From: Idiomarina rhizosphaerae
Lineage (GTDB): Bacteria; Pseudomonadota; Gammaproteobacteria; Enterobacterales; Alteromonadaceae
NCBI RefSeq assembly: GCF_024159085.1
Contig: NZ_JAMZDE010000001.1
Span: 248,001-312,000, forward strand
DNA: 64,000 bases
Reading direction: 5' to 3'
Part shown: in pieces, positions 7,643-16,074 of the stretch
Layout: each line of letters opens with the position of its first letter
Numbering within the stretch: the stretch's first letter is position 1
Notes under the pieces: generated by a model
What the model was told of the DNA's origin: nothing
The model's database searches: none
Seen by the model: only the letters and a program-made list of their open reading frames with translations
Program-made: the position numbers and the translations under genes

Positions 7643-8420
7643 CTTCTAACACCTTTTCATAGTAATTCTGTAAATCGCGAGTCAGTTGACGCGCAGCAAT
7701 ACTGAGTTTTTCAGCATCGCAATAAGAAGCTGAGTCGATTTCACCAAGATAACGCACCGATAAAGTCGGTTTCCGTTCAGGCGCGCAATACCAGGCTTCA
7801 TTTTTAATCAATGTCACTGGCGAGCAGTCTACCCTCAATGCCGTGACTTTAGCGCCGGTACGTAATGCCAGATGAGCCGCTCCACGCTGGAACTTTATTC
7901 CTTTTCCCGGAGTGGTTCGTGTCCCCTCAGGAAAAATTATTAGGTTATTACCGCGCGCTAAAGAGCGCTCACAATCCTGAACCAAACCTTCCGGGTCATC
8001 ATTGCTGATATAACCTGTTGAGCGGATTACACCGCGCATAAAGGGGTTTTTCCATAGGTGGGACTTAACAACGCAATCCGGATTCGGAACAAAAGAAATC
8101 AATGCCACCACATCAATCAAACATGGATGGTTAGCAATAATGACGTGGCCCCGAGTTCCTTTAAGCTGTTCAGTGGCGTTAAAGTCGAAGTTGAACACGC
8201 CAGTCCACTTCATTATTCCGATAAACCAGCGGAACGTCATTTGCACCAAACATCTGGCACGTGCTTCGCGCTGTCTCTCATTACCATTGGATAATAACGC
8301 CAGCGCCGGCAGTGCAGTAATAGACAGCAATAAACCGCCCAACCCAAAAACGGCAAAGCATAGCCCGGTCGCGAAACGCCGCCAGGTACGATTTATTATC
8401 TGCCAGAGATTAAGCAACAT
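7584..8420 (-). CDS. PlsC-like 1-acylglycerol-phosphate-type acyltransferase
   Basis: Membrane-bound acyltransferase of 278 residues. The catalytic HX4D motif appears as IIANHPCLIDVVAL, followed by the FPEGTR block (LIIFPEGTRTTPG) that binds the phosphate of the acceptor. One strong membrane segment is at about residues 17-42. I used the ATG at 8420, which overlaps the chain-length-factor-like gene by 11 bases; the longer frame from 8501 lies inside that gene. With the LpxL-like enzyme at 3176 it gives this cluster two acyltransferases of different families, as in other aryl-polyene clusters. It may acylate the glycosylated or glycerol-type lipid anchor; acceptor unknown. Confidence 0.87.
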   Translation of the reverse strand: MLLNLWQIINRTWRRFATGLCFAVFGLGGLLLSITALPALALLSNGNERQREARARCLVQMTFRWFIGIMKWTGVFNFDFNATEQLKGTRGHVIIANHPCLIDVVALISFVPNPDCVVKSHLWKNPFMRGVIRSTGYISNDDPEGLVQDCERSLARGNNLIIFPEGTRTTPGKGIKFQRGAAHLALRTGAKVTALRVDCSPVTLIKNEAWYCAPERKPTLSVRYLGEIDSASYCDAEKLSIAARQLTRDLQNYYEKVLEDDGKPEARDQSLDYRVAGS

Positions 8421-9078
8421 GCCAGCTCCACCGTACTCCGTTATAGTCTTTAACCACCTTGCCACTACAGGAATCCAGAATCTGTTGAACACTGTTGGCA
8501 ACTAACCAGACGTCATCCTGTAACTGACTTTCTTTTTCAACAAGGCGATCCAAAATCAGTTTCTGTCCGTTTTCTCTATCGAGCAAAACCGCATGCGCAA
8601 AGTTTCTCACTGGCGAATGAACCTGGCCAGAATAAACAGCCGGTGGTACTTCATCGGCATAAACCAACAGTACCTGCTTAGTTTCGCTTTGTACTTGGCT
8701 TACAGCTTCCAGCCACCCCAGGGGGTAAGTTTGCTCACCAGCGGACAAAGTGGTCATAGCCTGTCGATTATCTGCCACCATGCTGTATTGCCCCAGCACA
8801 GCATTATTCACCGACAACGCAAACTGTGTTGGTGATAAGACCTCGCCACGAACCAACTCCCGTAGTAACTTTTCAGTACGGTGCAAGTCGCCATGCCGCG
8901 TTGCCAAAACCACTGGCGTCTCTCTTAACTGCGGATGTCGGTCGCTTAGCTCAAGTATGGCCGTCATTATGACTTTTGCATACGAACTCAGTCGCCGCCG
9001 GGTAGAAGCCGGTATTTGCTTCAGCCGCTCACGACATTCGGTTTCGACTAATGTACTATCAGCAACAAAAGCTCGCAT
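8410..9078 (-). CDS. Beta-ketoacyl synthase chain-length-factor-like protein (short form)
   Basis: Protein of 222 residues resembling the N-terminal half of a ketosynthase (the PF13723-type, aryl-polyene chain-length-factor family). Features are RRLSSYAKVIMTAILEL, VVLATRHGDLHRTEKLL and SPTQFALSVNNAVLGQYSM, which align with ketosynthase helices and the region before the active site. No catalytic Cys, nor the later His/His pair, is present, so it should not condense by itself; it may bind and shape a catalytic ketosynthase encoded past the left edge. It is the first gene of the minus-strand operon; its ATG lies 79 bases from the divergent phosphopantetheinyl-transferase start, so the operon promoter must lie in that short gap. 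Confidence 0.82.
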   Translation of the reverse strand: MRAFVADSTLVETECRERLKQIPASTRRRLSSYAKVIMTAILELSDRHPQLRETPVVLATRHGDLHRTEKLLRELVRGEVLSPTQFALSVNNAVLGQYSMVADNRQAMTTLSAGEQTYPLGWLEAVSQVQSETKQVLLVYADEVPPAVYSGQVHSPVRNFAHAVLLDRENGQKLILDRLVEKESQLQDDVWLVANSVQQILDSCSGKVVKDYNGVRWSWHVA

Positions 9079-9157
9079 AGGATTCTAAGCAGATACTCAA
9101 AAAAGAAGCGGAATAGTACAGAATCTCAGCGGACATTTCAAAAATATAACATCGCAT

Positions 9158-9712
9158 ATGGTTATCGGATATAGACTCTACAACGAAGCTGCATCAACAA
9201 AACAGGTATCGGCAGCCGCTAAAAATCTGCTTCTGCAGCTTGTCAAAAAATATTGGGCTGCTGAACCTCAGCGAATTTCTATTGAAAACAGCGATTCCGG
9301 TGCGCCGTTATTAAGTGTGAATGGCCACCCTGTTTACTGCTCTCTGTCTCATAAATCTGGATGTATCGCTGCGGCTTACTCAACGACAAGTAGTATCGGC
9401 ATTGACCTCGAGAATGTGCATACGCGAAAAGATTACCACCGTATTCGCGACTATTATAAGGACGGTTTTCTGGCTGGGAGTGCTTTAACTAAAAGTGATT
9501 TTTTTCATCACTGGACCCTGGCTGAAGCTTTCGCGAAAGCCTCGGGAGTACATTTACTTAGCGTACTAGAGAGCCCACTTCACATACAAAAACACTCAGC
9601 AAAATATTTCCAGATAGAGCCTTTTTTACTCTGTGCTTATCAGAGCCCTGCATCTAAGGGAGAAGAGGCTGTGTCGATATATCAGTTAGATAACGATAAC
9701 CAATGGCAGTAA
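9158..9712 (+). CDS. 4'-phosphopantetheinyl transferase (Sfp-type)
   Basis: Protein of 184 residues that should transfer phosphopantetheine from CoA to the serines of the two cluster ACPs. It has the metal-binding GIDLE at residues 81-85 and the second block WTLAEAFAK at 119-127, with Glu123 and Lys127. The Lys that usually precedes this Glu (WxxKE) is Ala here, a variation worth noting. It is divergent from the aryl-polyene operon across 79 bases, a placement that supports a dedicated role. No Shine-Dalgarno is visible; a TATAAC sequence 7-12 bases before the ATG could be a -10 for a leaderless mRNA. The 3' end overlaps galE by 31 bases on the opposite strand. Confidence 0.87.
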   Translation: MVIGYRLYNEAASTKQVSAAAKNLLLQLVKKYWAAEPQRISIENSDSGAPLLSVNGHPVYCSLSHKSGCIAAAYSTTSSIGIDLENVHTRKDYHRIRDYYKDGFLAGSALTKSDFFHHWTLAEAFAKASGVHLLSVLESPLHIQKHSAKYFQIEPFLLCAYQSPASKGEEAVSIYQLDNDNQWQ

Positions 9713-10689
9713 TCCCGGGCTATCGTCGGCAAATCATGCTCGGCTTTCCAGTTTAATTCCTGACGTGCTTTATCAGCCTCAGCGTAACAGCTTGCCACAT
9801 CGCCCTGGCGACGCTCTGAAAACTTAACAGGAATAACGCGCCCGCTTGCTTGTTCGAACGCATGGATCACGCCCAGTACGGACTCGCCCTTGCCTGTTCC
9901 TAAGTTAAATATATGGTGTCCAGTGCGGGCAAACCCCGCCTCCAGCGCCGCAACATGACCTTTTGCTACGTCACAAACATGAATGTAGTCACGTATTGCT
10001 GTGCCATCGCAGGTGGAATAGTCACAACCATAGACCTGAACTGAGTCAGTTTTGCGGGTTATCACATTACCTATGGCTGGGATCAAATTAGCCGCAGGTT
10101 TAATGGGTTGCTCACCAATAATTCCCGACGGATGAGCTCCCGCCGGATTAAAATAGCGCAAACTTATAGCCGAAAAAGCGAGGTTTTTCTCACAAAACTC
10201 AGCCAAATCACATTCGGATCGGTATTTGGTCTCACCGTAGGGATTGGTTGTCGCTCCGGCCGGAGCCGATTCCGCAACAGGGACGCTCGACGGGTTGCCG
10301 TAAACAACGGCTGAAGAAGAAAAAATTAAGTGATTAACTGAACAGTCTTCCATTGCCACTAGCAGTCTTCTGGTTCCTTCCACATTGGTCAGGAAATACT
10401 TCTCTTTTAAGTGGTAACTTTCCTGAGGGTTTTTAAGTGCAGCAAAATGCATAACGGCATCGAAAGCGTATTGTTTAAATAGGCTAGTCAACACATCCCG
10501 ATTGCAGATATCAATCTGGTGAAAGTCGGGTCGCTCGCCCGTAACGCTCTGAATCTTATCAATTACCGACGCATTACTGTTACTCAGGTCATCAACCACA
10601 ATCACCTGGTAGCCGTTAAGTATCAACTCAACAACCGTGTGCGAACCAATGAATCCGCAGCCTCCGGTAACCAATATCTGTTTCTTCAT
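9682..10689 (-). CDS. galE: UDP-glucose 4-epimerase
   Basis: Extended short-chain dehydrogenase of 335 residues that interconverts UDP-glucose and UDP-galactose using bound NAD. The N-terminal Rossmann motif is VTGGCGFIGSHT, the catalytic YxxxK is in NPYGETKYRSE (after the SSSAVVYG strand), and the GalE blocks PSGIIGE, RDYIHV and FNLGTGKG are all present. Length matches the family (about 338). The ATG at 10689 gives the standard start MKKQILVTGG; a TTG at 10704 is also open but unlikely. It stands alone: next to the cryptochrome gene on the same strand after a gap of 118 bases, and convergent with the phosphopantetheinyl-transferase gene, which it overlaps. Confidence 0.95.
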   Translation of the reverse strand: MKKQILVTGGCGFIGSHTVVELILNGYQVIVVDDLSNSNASVIDKIQSVTGERPDFHQIDICNRDVLTSLFKQYAFDAVMHFAALKNPQESYHLKEKYFLTNVEGTRRLLVAMEDCSVNHLIFSSSAVVYGNPSSVPVAESAPAGATTNPYGETKYRSECDLAEFCEKNLAFSAISLRYFNPAGAHPSGIIGEQPIKPAANLIPAIGNVITRKTDSVQVYGCDYSTCDGTAIRDYIHVCDVAKGHVAALEAGFARTGHHIFNLGTGKGESVLGVIHAFEQASGRVIPVKFSERRQGDVASCYAEADKARQELNWKAEHDLPTIARDYCHWLSLSN

Positions 10690-10807
10690 AGGTGATGTGC
10701 CCAAAAACCGTAACGCCGTTAAAAATCAAAGGGGCGAAATAGTATCGGCTGACTTTTCCTAACGCAACTTAAACTCATGCGCCAGCCTCAAAGGCTTTTA
10801 GGTATTC

Positions 10808-12127
10808 TCACCGCACCGGCCAGTCTGCAGCATCGACGCTGTCTATGGGCTGTCCAGATAAGTCGCCGGCCCAACGCTTGATAAACTCATTATCAGGGTC
10901 ATAGCGTTCCGTCTGCTTTTCCAGATTAAACTGACGATGTCCTCTGGGATCGGCTCCCACACCCGCCAGATACTGCCAGTTGCCCCAGTTCGAGGAAACA
11001 TCGTAATCAATCAGCTGCTGTTCAAAATAGGCCGCGCCATAACGCCAGTCCAGACTCAGCTCGTGCACGAAACAACTGGCAACCAGTTGGCGCCCCCGGT
11101 TCGACATATAACCGGTAGCATTCAACTGCTTCATGCAGGCGTTAACTATAGGGTAAGGCGTGTTACCGGAGCACCATTTCTGAAACCTTTCGGAATAAAA
11201 GCTGGTTTTGGGTGACTTGCCGGAGAGGCCGGAAAAAGCGAACAGGCGCTTCCCGTGCTTCAGTGCATACCAGAAGAAGTACTCGCGCCACAATAGCTCA
11301 AAACTTATCCAGTAGCTGGATTCATTCTCGCCAAACTGCGCTTCGTACTCTCTTAACGCCGCCATAATTTGCCGGACAGAAAGACAGCCCTGCGCAAGCC
11401 AGGGCGAAAACTTGGTCGAGCTCGAAAAGTCGTCTAAAGCATTTCGTGTTTGTTTATAAGTACCGGCAGACTGACCAGAAAAATAGCTTGCTAGATGCTC
11501 TAAACCGGCCCTTTCTCCGCCTTCAAAGTCAGCCGACGCCAATTCATTCAGAGTTTCAGCCTTGAACCCCGGGTAACTGATGTTCTCCGGTAATGGAGGC
11601 AATGCGTCTACCAGTTGAACCGAAAAGTCACGGCTTAACGGCTCGACTTTTTTCCTGAATTGAGAAAAGGTTTCCGGCAAGTCCGCTAGCTCAAACGGAA
11701 GTTCCGGCTCCGAAAACAAGGTGTTGTTTGGTGTTTCATGAAAAGGCAGAAACGGAAACCGTTGCTGCAACAAACTCAGTTGAAGCCGTTCGTAATAGCC
11801 CTGATGCTGGCTCAGGAATACCGCATCCACCTGACGTTCGGAAATGAGTTCGGTTAAAATCCAATCAAATGTGCCGGTCAAAACAATGAGTTTTTGTCCA
11901 CGCATTTCCAGCTCGGTTCGCAGTTGCTTTAAGCTCTGCTGCAAAAAGGTAAAACGATGCTTCCCCATTGCCGGAATGCCATAATGACCGTACTTATTCT
12001 GTGTCGGATTAAAACAAAAGCAGCAGATGAGTATTTCACTGCGCTGCGCGGCGTCATAAAGTGCCAGGTTGTCTTCAACCCTGAGATCATTCCGAAATAC
12101 AAATAGGCCTAGCCGATAATCTGCCAT
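10808..12127 (-). CDS. Cryptochrome DASH / photolyase-family flavoprotein
   Basis: Protein of 439 residues in the photolyase/cryptochrome family. The N-terminal domain starts LGLFVFRNDLRVEDNLAL (antenna-binding alpha/beta domain), and the C-terminal FAD domain has SSTKFSPWLAQGCLS, ISFELLWREYFFWYALKHG, TGYMSNRGRQLVASCF and the DASH signature WGNWQYLAGVGADPRG-HRQFN. Such proteins use FAD and methenyltetrahydrofolate and repair pyrimidine dimers, mostly in single-stranded DNA. Start chosen at the ATG at 12127, directly before the conserved strand; an ATG at 12169 is also open. The gene is divergent from the DUF3429 gene. No LexA box is evident in the 117 bases between them. Confidence 0.93.
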   Translation of the reverse strand: MADYRLGLFVFRNDLRVEDNLALYDAAQRSEILICCFCFNPTQNKYGHYGIPAMGKHRFTFLQQSLKQLRTELEMRGQKLIVLTGTFDWILTELISERQVDAVFLSQHQGYYERLQLSLLQQRFPFLPFHETPNNTLFSEPELPFELADLPETFSQFRKKVEPLSRDFSVQLVDALPPLPENISYPGFKAETLNELASADFEGGERAGLEHLASYFSGQSAGTYKQTRNALDDFSSSTKFSPWLAQGCLSVRQIMAALREYEAQFGENESSYWISFELLWREYFFWYALKHGKRLFAFSGLSGKSPKTSFYSERFQKWCSGNTPYPIVNACMKQLNATGYMSNRGRQLVASCFVHELSLDWRYGAAYFEQQLIDYDVSSNWGNWQYLAGVGADPRGHRQFNLEKQTERYDPDNEFIKRWAGDLSGQPIDSVDAADWPVR

Positions 12128-12244
12128 AATGGATACGAGTTGTTGTTTAGTATTCATTACGTAAGTCATTTAGAATTGGACTAAACGTAAATTGAACAAT
12201 GAGCGTAAAGTAATAATAACTGACTTCTGGTGGACTCGTTTTTT

Positions 12245-12700
12245 ATGAACAAAGGTAAAAACTGGCTAATTTATACTCTGGGCTTTTTAGGGCTTATTCC
12301 CTTTCTGGCATCGTCGCTTGCGGCTTTAATGCATACCGGAACCTGGTGGGGAATTTCACCTTTAGAGTTTTTAATTACTTACGGCGCTGTGATTCTCAGT
12401 TTTCTGGGCGGCACTTTATGGGGCCGGGCACTGCACCGCGCAGAAAGCGAAAAAACCACAGGTTTACTGTTATTAAGCAATGCTTTCGCTTTGGCGGCCT
12501 GGTTCACCATTTTAATTAACGCGGCAGCCTGGTCATTAGGTATGCAGATGGTGGGCTTTGCCTTAGTTCTGTACTTTGAACAAAAGCTGGCACGCAGTTC
12601 GGCTATGACGTCTTATATGGGCTACTACCGTATACGCGTATTATTAACGACCATTGTTATCGTCTGCCAATTGCTGGTCTTTGGTAACCACATTTTGTAG
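12245..12700 (+). CDS. DUF3429 inner-membrane protein
   Basis: Small membrane protein of 151 residues, with four to five helices (about residues 8-27, 40-58, 71-92, 95-112 and 127-147). The blocks GFLGLIPFLASSLA, ITYGAVILSFLGGTLWG and the long LLLLSNAFALAAWFT helix fit DUF3429, a family of unknown function that often sits close to photolyase genes in marine Gammaproteobacteria. An in-frame GTG at 12230 is an alternative start. The stop codon forms the first bases of a rho-independent terminator. No catalytic residues can be assigned. Confidence 0.82.
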   Translation: MNKGKNWLIYTLGFLGLIPFLASSLAALMHTGTWWGISPLEFLITYGAVILSFLGGTLWGRALHRAESEKTTGLLLLSNAFALAAWFTILINAAAWSLGMQMVGFALVLYFEQKLARSSAMTSYMGYYRIRVLLTTIVIVCQLLVFGNHIL

Positions 12701-12724
12701 CGCTAGTTGTAGCACTATTTTTTC
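12698..12724 (+). terminator. Rho-independent terminator after the DUF3429 gene
   Basis: Stem TAGCGCTA (12698-12705), loop GTTG, TAGCACTA (12710-12717) with one mismatch, followed by a T run (12718-12724). It begins at the DUF3429 stop codon and also covers the stop codon of the convergent phosphoesterase-like/GT4 gene. Confidence 0.65.
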
Positions 12725-14934
12725 TCGTGATACCGCGCCAGAGTTTCCGCATAAATATGGCGCACGTCATCACTGAATTTTTCCACTGAATAATCACGGG
12801 CAAAAGCCAGAGCATTTTCCGCCAGGCTCTGGCGCAACGCCTCGTCATCCAGTAACTGTTTTACCCGCTCACACCACAACGCCTGCTTAGCCGGAGTCTT
12901 GTAACCATTGTGCCCGTCTTCGACAACATCGTCGATACCGCTTGAGCGCACCGCAACCACGGGTAAGCCCGCTGCCATAGCTTCCAGAATAACCATGCCC
13001 TGAGTTTCTGACTGCGAGGCAAATAGGAAAGCGTCTCCTAACTGATACCAGGCGGCCATTTGCTCAGGCGGAACGGCGCCTACCAGAGTAATGTACTGCT
13101 GCAGTTTCATGTTATCAATGCGTTGCTGTAACCGATGGCGTTGATGACCGTCCCCAACAATGAGCAAGCGGAACGGTTTATCGGTTTGCTCTTTCAGTTG
13201 CGCCACCGCCTCTATCATAAAATCGATGTTCTTCTCATTCGACAATCGGGACACGCTAACAAACACCGTTTCATCGCCTAGTTTTTGTTGCTGACGCAGG
13301 TCTGCTATTTGCTTGTCGTCAACTTGCTGGAAACGCTCAAACTCAATACCCGTTGGCTGCACAAATGTCGGCTTCTTAACTCCTATCATGCGCAGGTACT
13401 CTTCCGTAGACTGAGTCGGCACAATTACGCCATCGCATTTGTTGGCAAAGCGACGCACCAAAAAGTGCGCAATAATATTACGGAACAACGAACCGGGTAA
13501 AAACACAAAGTGCGCATAATGTTCCAGCCGCGTGTGATAAGTATAAACCACTGGCACTTTCAGGCGACGCGCAATAAAAACCCCAAGCGAGCCTATCCAG
13601 AACGGATGATGAACATGAATAATGTCCGGTTTAAAGGCCTTAACCTTTTTACGCACTGCACCGGAGAAGATATTGGCAAACTGAAACTCACTCTTTTCGC
13701 CAAATGAAAACAACGAAGGCATACGCACCACATGCTCTTCTTTTTCGCTACTTTGCTGATAGCGCGGCGCAACAACCAATACCTTATCTTTAAGCTTAAC
13801 TAACCCCAGGCGCAGGCGCTCGATAGAAATTGGCACACCACCGATAAAAGGCAGATAGTTATTAGTGAACATGGCCACGCGCAACGGCTTTTTGAACCAG
13901 GGCTGCGGGTCAATATCATAGTCCGGGTAGTAATCTTTACCGACAAATACCGCGTTGTACAGTTTGGTACTAATAACCAAAAACAGGCTCACCAGCAGAA
14001 TAAAATTCAGATAGCCCACGTAAAATAACGAATGAATAAAGAACCACAGGCTTTCCAGTTGCTTCAAAATGGGGTGCTGACCAATTTCCAGCTCTTCAAC
14101 AGAATGCTCAACCGAGCCATCGGCATTCACTGTTACTTTCACATAGTGATAAAAGCTTTCATCCTGATTCAGTACCAGACCACCCGCGCCACCAGTAGTA
14201 ATATAGGGAATGCCGTTGTGCTCACGCTCTGAGTAAATAGAAATATTGGATGAAAAGACACGATCGACGCCGAAGTTACTGAGTGTTTGCAGTAACGCAT
14301 GACGAAACTCCATGGGTTGCAAAAAGTCGTCCTCTTCGGCTAAAAAGAACTCTTCTTCCGGTTCCAAAGGTGGGTGACCAATAAAAACAAAGCGATGCTC
14401 TGAATCGTCGGCCTTAAGAATGTCAGTTAACCAGCGCAGCTGCCATTGCCATGGCGTTTTCCCGGTGCTGTCTAAAAAAATAAAACGGCTATCGTCGGCA
14501 GTAAAACTGAAAAAATGCGGACCGTAATGGTCATAAAAGCGGAAGCTGCCAAACTCTTCGTATTCATTGTTACCGAAGGTCAGTAAATACGGCATATCTA
14601 GTTGCGACAACGTACCTTTTATTGCTCGGTATTTGTCTTCTCCGCCACCGCTCACGGCATTCCCCGCAGACACTAAAAAATCAATATCGGTATCATTCAA
14701 CATGGGAATAATGCGACGCTCGAAAATACCCACCGAATTATTGATATTGCCTACTACAGCAAAGCTGTAACTGTCCTGTCCTTCCAGTCGGGCACTTATT
14801 GATGCCAGCTGTTCCGTGTGCTCCGCCTCAAACTCAGAAGTCACCAGGTTCAAATAAATTTTATAGCCAATAAGCCCAACCACAACCGCAATGTTGAGGT
14901 AAAACAGGACTTTCAGTAACTTGGTTTTATTCAT
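12715..14934 (-). CDS. Degenerate calcineurin-like phosphoesterase domain fused to a GT4 glycosyltransferase
   Basis: Two-domain membrane protein of 739 residues. Order: membrane helix 8-30; calcineurin-phosphoesterase-like domain about 55-285; membrane segments about 295-325; GT4 (GT-B fold) glycosyltransferase about 350-739, beginning LRVAMFTNNYLPFIGGVP and holding the E-x7-E motif at Glu643/Glu651 (SETQGMVILEAM). The GT resembles diacylglycerol glucosyl/galactosyltransferases of lipid remodelling. In the phosphoesterase-like domain the metal ligands are replaced: GNINN (62-66) for GDxH, GNAV (91-94) for GDxxD, GNNE (121-124) for GNH[DE], and SSNISIY (228-234) for SGHxH; only GHP (186-188) is kept. 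The domain is thus probably a non-catalytic sensor or binding module. Last gene of the Pho-box operon; its ATG overlaps the UPF0104 stop. Function inferred: glycolipid synthesis under phosphate stress. Confidence 0.85.
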   Translation of the reverse strand: MNKTKLLKVLFYLNIAVVVGLIGYKIYLNLVTSEFEAEHTEQLASISARLEGQDSYSFAVVGNINNSVGIFERRIIPMLNDTDIDFLVSAGNAVSGGGEDKYRAIKGTLSQLDMPYLLTFGNNEYEEFGSFRFYDHYGPHFFSFTADDSRFIFLDSTGKTPWQWQLRWLTDILKADDSEHRFVFIGHPPLEPEEEFFLAEEDDFLQPMEFRHALLQTLSNFGVDRVFSSNISIYSEREHNGIPYITTGGAGGLVLNQDESFYHYVKVTVNADGSVEHSVEELEIGQHPILKQLESLWFFIHSLFYVGYLNFILLVSLFLVISTKLYNAVFVGKDYYPDYDIDPQPWFKKPLRVAMFTNNYLPFIGGVPISIERLRLGLVKLKDKVLVVAPRYQQSSEKEEHVVRMPSLFSFGEKSEFQFANIFSGAVRKKVKAFKPDIIHVHHPFWIGSLGVFIARRLKVPVVYTYHTRLEHYAHFVFLPGSLFRNIIAHFLVRRFANKCDGVIVPTQSTEEYLRMIGVKKPTFVQPTGIEFERFQQVDDKQIADLRQQQKLGDETVFVSVSRLSNEKNIDFMIEAVAQLKEQTDKPFRLLIVGDGHQRHRLQQRIDNMKLQQYITLVGAVPPEQMAAWYQLGDAFLFASQSETQGMVILEAMAAGLPVVAVRSSGIDDVVEDGHNGYKTPAKQALWCERVKQLLDDEALRQSLAENALAFARDYSVEKFSDDVRHIYAETLARYHEKK

Positions 14935-15995
14935 TGTATGCCCTGCACTTTAGCCGACTGAACTAAGTAGCGCTGTAAAATAAAGAGTCCCAGTAACATA
15001 CCAAGATAAATGGTTAAAAAGCGCCAGCTAAAGGTGACTAACAGTAAATGGTTATTGGCTAGAATGTCACTAAAAAAGCTGCCAAATACGCCTTCGGAGA
15101 TTCCCGAGGCACCAGGCGTTGGCGCGAAATACATGATAAAGGTGGTAACAACCAGCAGTCCCAGGCTGACAAGATAGTCAACGTCGTACCCTAATCCCCA
15201 CATTAACAGCGCGGGGAAACTGAATAAGCTAAGTAGAAAAACGACGGTGAACAATACCGACAGCGCAATAGCCACCTTAGAGCCACGGAGGTACTCCGAA
15301 AAACTACGGGAAAAACGCAGCATTTCCCGGCGAGTTTTGTATTGCCAGCGCAGGTGACGTTCAGGACTGATCAGTTGCAGCTTGTGCACCGCTTTACATA
15401 AATAGCTTAGCGGCACAATTAACCAATGCGCCCGCAATAAAACCACCGCGAAAAAAAGCAGATAAAGCACAATGAAAACAGCAAGAGCCGTACCAATTTC
15501 ACCAATAATGGCCTTGTCCTGCAGTGGTTCCAGCGTCAGCAAGAACACCGGCGTCAGCGAAAAAATGAAGAAAATAGCCAATACCGTACGGATAGTAGTG
15601 GCCGCTGTCGCCCGCCCCACAGGCACGCCGTGCTCGTGTAAAAACCAGACCTGCGCGAAACCACCACCCGTGGCCATAGGCGTAATATTGGAGAAAAAGA
15701 TATTAATAAAGACCAGTTTAGCCATGGCTTTTTTGGGAATACGGTAACCCAGAGCACGCAAAGTGTAGTAAAGCCGCAGCCCGTCAGCGGCAAAATAAAC
15801 CAGCAACAGCAAGACTGCGGCACTTAAAACTTCAGGGGCAAATAAACGAAAATCGAAGGTTAGGCTGCGACCGGAAAAGTGGTCATAAATGGCGTAAAAC
15901 CCGGCCGCCGTGAGTAAAACAAATAACACACTAAAGAGTGTTAAGCGTTTCCATGAGGCTTTGTATTGTTTTTCTTCTTCCGCTGAAGCTGCCAT
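14931..15995 (-). CDS. UPF0104/LPG-synthase-TM family integral membrane protein
   Basis: Polytopic protein of 354 residues with about eight to nine helices. The blocks FFSNITPMATGGGFAQVWFL and YFAPTPGASGISEGVFG are the hallmark of the UPF0104 family, which shares its membrane domain with lysylphosphatidylglycerol synthase (MprF flippase part). There is no soluble synthase domain, so it is the membrane part only and may flip or bind a lipid. Start placed at the ATG at 15995; a TTG at 16019 is open. The stop overlaps the start of the phosphoesterase-like/GT4 fusion (ATGA), a strong hint that the two proteins act together, for example in making and moving a glycolipid across the inner membrane. 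The gap to the upstream metallophosphoesterase gene is 79 bases. Confidence 0.85.
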   Translation of the reverse strand: MAASAEEEKQYKASWKRLTLFSVLFVLLTAAGFYAIYDHFSGRSLTFDFRLFAPEVLSAAVLLLLVYFAADGLRLYYTLRALGYRIPKKAMAKLVFINIFFSNITPMATGGGFAQVWFLHEHGVPVGRATAATTIRTVLAIFFIFSLTPVFLLTLEPLQDKAIIGEIGTALAVFIVLYLLFFAVVLLRAHWLIVPLSYLCKAVHKLQLISPERHLRWQYKTRREMLRFSRSFSEYLRGSKVAIALSVLFTVVFLLSLFSFPALLMWGLGYDVDYLVSLGLLVVTTFIMYFAPTPGASGISEGVFGSFFSDILANNHLLLVTFSWRFLTIYLGMLLGLFILQRYLVQSAKVQGIQ

Positions 15996-16074
15996 CTTGC
16001 TGCCGTTTACTCCCCACAAAGCCTAAAGATTAAGGATTATGGAGTTGTGGGGAGGGGATGTCAAAAACCTTACA

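Noticed and set aside
8140-8505. Plus-strand frame of 121 residues opposite the PlsC-like gene
   Set aside because: It lies antisense to the clear acyltransferase and chain-length-factor genes and its sequence has no family features; a shadow frame.
12715-14934. Frameshifted or wrongly joined gene as an explanation for the phosphoesterase-like/GT4 fusion
   Set aside because: The reading frame is continuous over 739 codons with a natural two-helix membrane linker between the domains; nothing points to an error.
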